Shown: positions 56,742-64,000 of the stretch, in pieces
How the letters are laid out: the number at the start of each line of letters is the position of its first letter
Numbering within the stretch: the stretch's first letter is position 1
Source: Ctena decussata
Lineage: Eukaryota; Mollusca; Bivalvia; Lucinida; Lucinidae
Assembly (NCBI GenBank): GCA_963989385.1
Contig: OZ022509.1
Span: forward strand, 73,492,667 to 73,556,666
Length of the DNA: 64,000 nt
Direction of reading: 5' to 3'
The notes under the pieces: generated by a model
The model's database searches: none
Seen by the model: the letters and a program-made list of their open reading frames with translations, nothing else
Told to the model about the DNA's origin: nothing
Program-made: the position numbers and the translations under genes

Positions 56742-56849
56742 CCCAGTGGGCACATGACGTCAAAATGACGTCACAGTGTCGTCGATGCGATGTTAGACGT
56801 CGCATCGACGTCAGTGTGACTTCATTACGACGTCAAGTGCCTGCTGGGT
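56742..56849. repeat. MITE-4-like element with GACGTC core
   Basis: Ends CCCAGTGGGCACATGACGTC and GACGTCAAGTGCCTGCTGGG; interior TGACGTCAC and a GCGATGTTAGACGTCGCATCG hairpin. A relative at 63555-63640. Confidence 0.75.
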
Positions 56850-57124
56850 GAGTATACCCTGAGGATTACCGGCACAGACGCAAGTTTGAATATTAAGACT
56901 AGTTTGAGTATTTAGACTAGTATGCGTACTTAGAATAGTTTGAGTATTCACTGCAAACAATCTAACACCACTTTTGCGAGTGTTGAATACTCAGGAGAAT
57001 GGCAGCATGTTAACAGTTGGAGCAGCATGTGTTTAAACTGGGTCAGTGCTCTCAAAACCGTAATTACAAACACAAGCGAGACCTTAAAAGACTCAAACAT
57101 AGTCAGTCATCAACAAGCATCATA

Positions 57125-57262
57125 CTCCGCCAAGCCGTTTCCAACTCTGTTTACCATCGGAAAGCCGTTTCCAACTACGTTTCACCCCGGCAAACCGTTT
57201 CTAGCTTTGCTTTATACCAGCAAGAATGCGTTTCCAACTTCGTTTAACCACGGTAAACCGTT
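57125..57262 (+). repeat. Minisatellite, about 32-35-bp units (array 1)
   Basis: Four to five units of AAGCCGTTTCCAACTNYGTTT followed by a CACCGG-like end. A 150-codon ORF at 56940-57392 reads them as KPFPTTF-type repeats. Confidence 0.75.
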
Positions 57263-57675
57263 AAAACTACTTTTAACACAAGCAATGCATTTCAAAAGGA
57301 CCTGGTATGATAAGGGTCGTTTTGGCCCCCATTCAAATTCTCTTAAAATTTCCTGGTTTCTATTGTTTAACATGTGTGCGTATGAGAACTAACAGAAATA
57401 ATAGGATTCAACTATGTTTATTCCCAGGATAACATGATTTCTGATATGCCTATGTTTATTCCTAGAATAACATGATTTCTGATATGCCTATATTGTTTCA
57501 ATAATATGAAGGAAAATTGCAAGAAAATTTCCAACACTGCTAACTACCTTTGCACTGCACAAGGCCTCTCTATATACTCCACCCACTCAAGTTTGCAAGT
57601 CCAGAGACACTAACGAAAGATTCCAACAGATCAAAATGAAATGTGTACCAAACTATTCCCTGTAATCCAATAACC

Positions 57676-57782
57676 CTTTTTAACACCGGTGAGCAATTTA
57701 CAACGTCTTTAAACCCCGGTGAGCCGTTTACAACTTCTTTTTACACCGGTGCGCCGTTTACAACTTCTGTTTACACCGGTAT
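57676..57782 (+). repeat. Minisatellite, about 32-bp units (array 2)
   Basis: Three to four units of ACACCGGTGAGCCGTTTACA and an ACTTCTTTT spacer; same consensus as array 1, 400 bp away. Confidence 0.78.
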
Positions 57783-57961
57783 TAAGCGAAGCTGAAAACG
57801 ACAGAACTCGGCATTGTTAAATGAAGTTTGCGGCTACATAATTCAACTGTTCCTTAGTGCTTCGCGGTAGTACCCCCGCCCATGGGGTCCGCGAAATAGA
57901 TGGGCTACCTGATGCCTGCAGCAGAGTCGTTAGTAGCTGTAGATGGACTTAAGTTATATAT

Positions 57962-58197
57962 GAGCCGCGACACGACAAAACCAACAATGTGGTTGTGCGC
58001 CCAGCGCAGACTCAGATCAGCCTGGGCATCTGCCTAGTTTGATCAGACTTTTCGTTAAGAGCTCAAAGGGTAGCTAAGGGTCTAAGCTACCATCATGCGG
58101 ACAGGGAAGACTCTGATCAGACTGGGCGGATGCCCAGGCTGATCTGAGTCTGCGCTGGGTGCACAACCACATTGTTGGTTTTGTCGTGTCGTGGCTC
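57962..58197. repeat. MITE-1, copy 20
   Basis: Right end GTCGTGGCTC; left arm has TCTGCCTAGTTTGATC. Confidence 0.9.
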
Positions 58198-58199
58198 AT

Positions 58200-58760
58200 T
58201 TATTTTAAGTCAAGTAAAGGCAAAGTGTTGACATGACTACAACATTGTTCATTGTGACGTTAACTCACATCTCCAGCTCATAGGGTTTGGCGGTATTTAC
58301 CCAGTTTTGCCATTATGGATGTGAAACCTTCAAGAACTATAGCTACATTGTAACTTATGTTTTTAATCGTTTTCACAAAACTAATATATGAACAGGCGAA
58401 CTTATAAACGTGTATGCTGTACTGCACATGTTTTGAAAAAGTTATATGTTTAAACCACGGGCGAACGTATCTAAAATTAAATTAAGCGATATTATAAAAT
58501 GCTTCTTAGAGAACCGCAAACTACTGAGAAAGATTTTATCTTAAAACGTTCCATTGGCTCTCTTCAGAATGCTGTGCTGATAAGTAACCGAACGCACGAC
58601 ACAATCGGCTCAGCATTTAAGGATACATTTAGTGGAAGTCAGCTGGGTAATGTCTGCTTCATGCGTTGAAAACGTTACTTTGAAATACTGACATAACTTA
58701 CCCAGAAAACGATGTAGCATGCCTACAGTAACGAAATAAGGACAAGAAGGAAAACTATAT
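58200..58760. other. No recognised gene
   Basis: AT-rich, no ORF above 60 codons with motifs. Confidence 0.5.
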
Positions 58761-58762
58761 TT

Positions 58763-58998
58763 GACCCGCGACGCGAGAAAACCAACAATGTGGTTGTGCG
58801 TCTAATGCAGACTCAGATCAGACTTGGCATCAAACCAGTCCGATCAGACTCTTCGCTAAGCGCTCAAAGCGTAGCTAAGAGTCTAAGCTACCTCCATGCA
58901 GACAGTGAAGACTCTGATCAGACTGGGCGGATGCCCAAGCTGATCTGAGTCTGCGCTGGCCGCACATTTACATTGTTGGTTATGTCGTGTCGCGGCTC
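58763..58998. repeat. MITE-1, copy 21
   Basis: Left end GACCCGCGACGCGAG. Shares the CATCAAACCAGTCCGATC variant with copy 5, so these two belong to one subfamily. Confidence 0.88.
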
Positions 58999-59411
58999 AT
59001 TTGTTTTATTAAGACACACCTGCCACATTCGCAGGAGTTGCATTACGCATTGCTCGAAAATTGAACGTATAAGGTTAAATGTCTATATATCTCCAGGCTC
59101 TGCCTAACCCCCTCGCGGGTAGTAACAGAAACATTGCATCTTGCCATACATTAGAACGAATGAGATACACCCACCTTTCAAACGAAAGGTCCTACGAGCA
59201 AAATTAATCATCATTATTTGCTTGAAAAGACCTTTTAGAGCAGCTGTTTATACCACAAGAAATTATTTTGTCTAACATAATTCCATCATTTATTCACAAT
59301 ACCTCATTGCCTCCCCAAATCCGACAGTCATTTTAACAAATACTAATATCAAGACATTCACAGGCATTCTGAATGTCTTACGGTGCGTATTCAGGTTCAG
59401 GCTTAGCCTTA

Positions 59412-59550
59412 AAGGCACACAACTTAGAATCAACATTGAATCAATCTTGATTCAACGTCATAGAATCAACACTGATTAACCCTTGTTTCTACGTCATGAC
59501 GTTAAATCAAGGTTGATTCAGTGTTGATTCAATATTGTGTGCTCAGTGGG
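59412..59550. repeat. MITE-4, long copy
   Basis: GGCACACAACTTAGAATCAA to TTGTGTGCTCAGTGGG; two CTACGTCATGACGT/TTCAACGTCATAG centres. Confidence 0.75.
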
Positions 59551-59767
59551 AGGCTTACCCAGAGCTTAAATATTTAATGGCATGAAACTGCAGCCAGTCG
59601 CCTTAAAATTGTGGGGTTTGCCTGTTCACGTGGTTTTTGGTTTGACATGCTGCCGGAAAATGTGAGTGAATCTTAGATTATGTAAAGTTAAGTACTGTAG
59701 CTTGTTATTTCAATTTCAACAGTTTACAGCCACATCTTCCCGTTTCTAACAGCACTTTATGGGACCC

Positions 59768-59882
59768 GAAAAGATTTACACTTTGGTCAAGGACTCTGTC
59801 AAAAATTTCTGTCAGGAAATATCAGAACTGAAATGTACGGATGTCAACTGAGATTTTGTGACAGAGTCCTTGCACAAAGTAA
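59768..59882. repeat. Short inverted-repeat element
   Basis: ACTTTGGTCAAGGACTCTGTC and GACAGAGTCCTTGCACAAAGT are inverted, with TTTCTGTCAGGAAATATC between. Confidence 0.65.
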
Positions 59883-59926
59883 GCAAATGTGGTTCCTTCA
59901 TAGTGCCGTTTGAATCAGAAAGATAT

Positions 59927-60162
59927 GAGCCGCGACACGAGAAAACCAACAAAGTGGTTGTGCGCCCAGCTTAGACTCAGATCAGCCTGGGCATCCGCCC
60001 AGTCCGAGCATACTCTTCGTTAAGCGCTTAAAGGGTAACTGAGGGTCTAAGCTACCTCCATGCGGACAGCGAAGACTCTGATCAGACTGGGCGGATGCCC
60101 AGGCTGATCTGAGTCTTCGCTGTGCGCACAACCACTTTGTTTGTTTTCTCACGTCGCGGCTC
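59927..60162. repeat. MITE-1, copy 22
   Basis: ATAT-flanked; close to consensus. Confidence 0.9.
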
Positions 60163-60288
60163 ATATGGACTGAGAAGTGCTGTACAGCTCAGTGTGTATA
60201 TACATGTATCGTGCAGCGTATCAAAATCATTATCGACGATAGGAAGCATTAAAATACTGGCCTATCGCATACGGGACAATAAATAATA

Positions 60289-60362
60289 TTTCAATTTTCA
60301 TATCGACGTTACCCCCGCACCTCAGCGGAACGTATCCATAGCCGCAGTAACGGGGCGCCGAG
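60289..60362 (+). repeat. Short structured repeat, copy 2
   Basis: Same orientation and nearly identical to 47497-47576 (ATATCGACGTTACCCCCGC ... CCGCAGTAACGGGGCGC); flanks are unrelated. Confidence 0.7.
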
Positions 60363-60635
60363 CGTCCGTCCATTCGGGACTGCTGGGTAAGCCGATTATA
60401 TATTGTTAACCATAACGTCACCATGTCATGTGATTTGCTAGATTGGTCAATTCAAAGTTGTATCGGTTCTACGTCATGACTACTGGTTAATGACCTGACA
60501 GCGTGGTCATGTTTAAAAAATGTTTATGTTAAAGACAAAAAATCATAATATCGCATGTAATATTTAAATTAGATCCAAGTACTAATATAGCTACAAAAAC
60601 CAAATATAAGTTGGTTTGTTTTTCTTTCATTTAGA

Positions 60636-60846
60636 CTCTATATGTTTTTTCGCTTGCTATTTTCGCGAAGGAATACAGATATGTAAACAAATAGGCGTAA
60701 AAAATGCTATCCTCTCGAGGGAAGTGATGCGTCATATTAGGCAGTCAATCGACGAAAGATATGACGTGCGCAAGGCAATCTATCAAGATAAAACCCACGT
60801 GATACCCCAAGCTCAAGATAGTGCCTTCATGTCTTTGAGCATGTAG
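60636..60846 (+). other. Candidate terminal coding exon
   Basis: Preceded by TTTTTCTTTCATTTAG, a strong acceptor. Open to a TAG at 60844-60846, with a coding-like composition: REGIQICKQIGVKNAILSRE, then RHIRQSIDERYDVRKA and IPQAQDSAFMSLSM. No upstream exon on the plus strand was identified in the window. No family recognised. Confidence 0.3.
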
Positions 60847-61067
60847 ATTTCTCAGACCCCTCGCTGGTTTATACAAACATGCACAGCAAAGGTTGTGACA
60901 AGGTCTCGCGTATTCTTGAGTCAGCTGATCGAATGTAAACCAAAGACTCTTTTCTGTTTCAATTAATTTTTCTTTTCTTTTTTCAAAAATTGGGACATTT
61001 AAAATAATTGTCCAAAAAAGAGACAGAGTAGTAAGGCGTCCAAAAGATACAGATGAAATAACAAATG

Positions 61068-61135
61068 GTATAGACCCTGATCGGACTGCTTCTTAAGGAT
61101 TAATCTGATCAGGGTCTGCACTGTTTGCTCAACTA
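61068..61135. repeat. Hairpin fragment of the AAACAGTG core group
   Basis: GACCCTGATCGGACTG and AATCTGATCAGGGTCTGCAC are inverted, followed by TGTTTGC. Confidence 0.65.
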
Positions 61136-61448
61136 TCTGTCCCAATACCTAGATATTTTACGGTTGATTTTATTATTGGGTTTAATTCTAATTTCTAGAA
61201 AAGCAGATCTTATGTAATTAACTTCATCATCAGAATTCTCAATCTGTTTGGATCTTTATTTGATAAGGGAGTCTTAATTTAGCCCAGCAGTAACAGAGAA
61301 ATGTGTCATTGCTGTTTTCAGTTACGATGCATGTTTCCAACAATTTATTCAAAGAGCAACACCTTTTGTAAATTCCTGTTGCTTCCCTTGGAAGACTTAG
61401 CCCGTCTAAAAATAAAGTATAATTTTTCACGAGAGGAATTTTCTCGGT

Positions 61449-61540
61449 CCACTGGGCTCACAATGTTGAATCCACACAGAATCAACATTGATTCAACGTC
61501 AAGACGTTGAATAAAATTTGGCTTAGTGTTTATTCATTTT
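61449..61540. repeat. MITE-4 fragment
   Basis: CCACTGGGCTCACAATGTTG at left and GATTCAACGTCAAGACGTTGA centre; right end lost. Confidence 0.7.
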
Positions 61541-61860
61541 TATGTATTTTACAATTTTCGTCTAATTTTTTTATATCGACGTGGTGAGATGTATGCAAAT
61601 TTCTCGTATATTGCAGTCTTAAAGCCGTTCCGATTTTAACTAAAATGCATTTAGAAAGCTTGCTTGATTCAGTTTCGACTAAATAGCCTCCTCTACATCA
61701 CGTAGACACAGGGCTGACAAAACTAAGTTACGGTCAATATGTTATTAGCCTTTCACCATATGGGTAGTGTGTAACTAAGTTATTTCCGCAAAATAGAAGC
61801 TATTTCAATGAATAATAGATGTTCGTCTCTAGGACAGTTGCTATTGCATTGACATAGTAA

Positions 61861-62160
61861 GGGAGAAACTGAGACACTGAACGCTATTCTAGGTAAAATG
61901 AATAAAGTCAATTGTGGTCAGGGAGAAACTGAGACACTGAACGCTATTCTAGGTAAAATGAATAAAGTCAATTGTGGTCAGGGAGAAACTGACACACTGA
62001 ACGCTATTCTAGGTAAAATGAATAAAGTCAATTGTGGTCAGGGAGAAACTGACACACTGAACGCTATTCTAGGTAAAATGAATAAAGTCAATTGTGGTCA
62101 GGGAGAAACTGACACACTGAACGCTATTCTAGGTAAAATGGATAAAGTCAACTGTGGTCT
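61861..62160 (+). repeat. 60-bp minisatellite, five near-identical units
   Basis: Units begin GGGAGAAACTGA at 61861, 61921, 61981, 62041 and 62101. Units 3 and 4 appear identical, the last has a few changes. The period is a multiple of three, so one frame stays open as a 20-residue repeat (NKVNCGQGETDTLNAILGKM). Confidence 0.95.
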
Positions 62161-62207
62161 CTGACACCAGTACCAGCTGCTACCACCAATTACTAGCAAT
62201 GACTCAG

Positions 62208-62288
62208 CAGACACAGAACCTTGACTCAACCATGATTCAACGTCATGACGTTGAATCAATTGTGATTCAAGGTGGTGAACCCCGTGGG
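62208..62288. repeat. MITE-4, short copy
   Basis: GATTCAACGTCATGACGTTGA centre; right end GGTGAACCCCGTGGG. Confidence 0.7.
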
Positions 62289-62407
62289 ATCCAAACCCTG
62301 CCAAAACATAACATAACATAGCATTACACGTGTTTACAACTAATAATAATATTGCATAACGTTATGTTATTTTATACGACGGAGACAGGCACTGTCAGCA
62401 AATACAG

Positions 62408-62552
62408 ACAGCTCTCGATATCTCAAGATCGAGCTTTGAAATAATAGGAGTTGAAATGAAAATTAAAACAGGAATTGTGCTCAAACTATATTCTTTGTCC
62501 TGAGAGGACAGTTTGAGATATCATTGTTCGAGGGATCGCGAGTTGACTATTG
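62408..62552. repeat. MITE-6 copy
   Basis: GCTCTCGATATCTCAAGATCGA at left; GTTTGAGATATCATTGTTCG and GATCGCGAGTT at right. Confidence 0.6.
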
Positions 62553-62585
62553 CTATTTTGTTACTGCAAGAAGTCACTGCTCATT

Positions 62586-62787
62586 GAGGAGCCCCGGTAG
62601 CTGTGGGTAAAACGCTGGCCTGATGGTCTAGCCGTTCGGGGCTCGATTCCCGCTGCGGGCGGAAAGCTTTTCAAATGCAAACGGGGTTCCCTTGCACACA
62701 GTTTTTCGTTATTACCCTCCAATCGTCCTGATATGACAGACATACTGTTCAAAAGGACGTAAAATCGCATATTAACTATCTATCCAA
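62586..62787 (+). mobile_element. tRNA-derived SINE, family 2
   Basis: Head with A box-like TAGCTGTGGGTAAAACGC and B box GGGGCTCGATTCCC; body AACGGGGTTCCC, CAATCGTCCTGA, AAAAGGACGTAAA; tail ACTATCTATC. Confidence 0.7.
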
Positions 62788-62794
62788 TTTTCAT

Positions 62795-63285
62795 TGCTAT
62801 CATAAACAAACACTATCAGCAAATATTGCTTGAGTTACCGTTCTTTGCTAGCACTTTATTAACACTGTCAACCACGGCAAGCGGTCACTGCTCAGCACTA
62901 GCAGTTCTGTTGTGGTTCTCTGTTGCCTGTTTTTGGTGTCAGAGTTTGTGTGATGTTTTACCTTATGAATGTTCTTATTATTTTTGGTTCGGTTTGGGTT
63001 GCTGAGTGGCCACCTTTTGGGAACAAGCTGCTAACTCAGTTGGCCATATGTTCTCTGTATCTTGATTATTTGTAATCTTAGTTGTTTCCAACTATGGTTT
63101 GAGGGCTGGATTTGGATTTTGATTGTTTCAGTTCCTGGTCTTTGCATACTTTTTACTTTCATGGCCACTAGCAGTAGCCATTTCCACTTGCAGCGGTGGG
63201 CAGTGACTTGAAATTACTCAGCGGCTTACTTAATGAATGACGTATTGGTGACGGATTAGTTACCGCCGTTTTGCATTATCTTTTC
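62795..63285. other. No recognised gene
   Basis: T/G-rich stretch without motif-bearing ORFs. Confidence 0.5.
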
Positions 63286-63287
63286 AA

Positions 63288-63476
63288 GACTGCACTTTAG
63301 TGCAGTTTGATCAGAGCCTTCTTTTGTCACATCAGTCATCTATGGAATTAGCCCAAACCATACAGTCAGTAGGGATGCCTCCATAAGCGCGATGTAAACA
63401 GTAAGGATGATCTGAATATCATATGACAAAACTGCCACATTGTTGGAAATCACATGATGCAGCTCAAATTGCTTTA
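63288..63476. repeat. Palindromic element related to MITE-1, half copy
   Basis: Contains a CTGCACTTTAGTGCAG centre, GTTTGATCAGAGCC, and right end CCACATTGTTGGAAATCACATG...GCTCA. Confidence 0.65.
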
Positions 63477-63554
63477 AAGAGAGAAAGAACATAAGCTTCT
63501 CCTTTTTACATGTATGACTTGTACAAGCACAATAGGCTGATATTAACATCTTTA

Positions 63555-63640
63555 GCAGCCGGCACATGCCGTCTCGATGACTTTGATGCGATGTCATTAC
63601 GTCGCATCAATGTCAGAACGACGGCATGTGTCCGCTGGGT
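63555..63640. repeat. MITE-4-like element with GCGATG/CATCGC core
   Basis: CAGCCGGCACATGCCGTC and GACGGCATGTGTCCGCTGGG ends; interior TTGATGCGATGTCATTACGTCGCATCAA. Confidence 0.7.
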
Positions 63641-63893
63641 TAGATTGCAAACAGATTCTGATTTTATACCGCACAATGTGGAGCATTTCTGATTAAATGA
63701 CCAAGTTCTTATTAAGTTAATCTAATTTGTCATGCAAAAACAAAAGCCTGGTTTAAAGAATATTTGACATTTAATAGAGTAGAATTTCGATCGCTCGATT
63801 TATTTCATCCTTAAAACTACTTAATTTAAAGCTCTAAGGAGCACGTTTGTCATATGTCCGAAATATAACCAAAATTAAGGGTTTTCTTTAAAT

Positions 63894-64000
63894 GAGCCAC
63901 ATCATGTGATTTCCAACAATATGGTACTGGTGACAAGCGAAGGCTCTGATCAGACTGCACATAAGTGCAGTCTGATCAGAGCCGTCGCTTGTCACATCAG
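63894..64000. repeat. Palindromic element related to MITE-1, cut by window end
   Basis: TGAGCCACATCATGTGATTT, then CCAACAATATGG. The hairpin AGGCTCTGATCAGACTGCAC / GTGCAGTCTGATCAGAGCC is perfect. The right part lies outside the window. Confidence 0.75.

Noticed and set aside
61861..62160. CRISPR-like direct repeats
   Set aside because: Units abut without spacers, genome is eukaryotic; a minisatellite.

Overview
This is eukaryotic, intron-containing, very repeat-rich genomic DNA. The gene remnants, the tRNA-headed SINEs ending in an ACGTT-type tail, and the dense palindromic (MITE/foldback) families all fit a bivalve mollusc, perhaps a venerid clam. That assignment is inference from repeat style; no species-diagnostic gene is present. 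There are no operons, CRISPR arrays or intact rRNA genes. Most long ORFs are translations of repeats.

Layout. 0-2.3 kb: minus-strand non-LTR retrotransposon (endonuclease + reverse transcriptase, two frameshifts), cut by the left edge. 4.0-5.8 kb: two-exon plus-strand gene for a small secreted Gly/Arg-rich peptide, with a palindromic MITE in its intron. 6-24 kb: repeats, including a foldback element with unique cargo (6.05-7.3 kb), a tRNA-Met-like SINE (8.3-8.6 kb), an RTE-type LINE remnant (15.1-16.35 kb), a compound element rich in TGACGTCA (19.05-20.05 kb) and a TIR-bounded array of about 155-bp units (21.4-22.75 kb). 24.4-24.8 kb: cluster of hairpins. 27.5-32.8 kb: four phase-compatible exons of a divergent calmodulin-like EF-hand gene on the minus strand, with introns packed with transposons. 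37.2-38.9 kb: two tandem arrays, the second an exact 182-bp period alternating as a 364-bp dimer. 41-42.7 kb: a SINE and a 5'-truncated LINE. 43.9-45.2 kb: large TIR element with AGCG-rich arms and a small cargo. 51.7-60.2 kb: dense cluster of the commonest palindrome. 61.9-62.2 kb: a near-perfect 60-bp minisatellite. The right edge cuts a palindrome.

The dominant signal is one palindromic family of about 236 bp (called MITE-1 here, ends TGAGCC...GGCTCA) with about 21 near-complete copies plus fragments. Other recurring families are numbered MITE-2 to MITE-8 for this answer only; these are not database names.

Best host-gene evidence: the spliced secreted peptide and the EF-hand gene, both supported by reading frame and phase across consensus splice sites. 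The peptide gene is the best candidate for something undescribed: a cysteine-free, strongly cationic product with polybasic sites bracketing a Gly-ended GSIF segment. It could be a host-defence peptide or a neuropeptide-type precursor.
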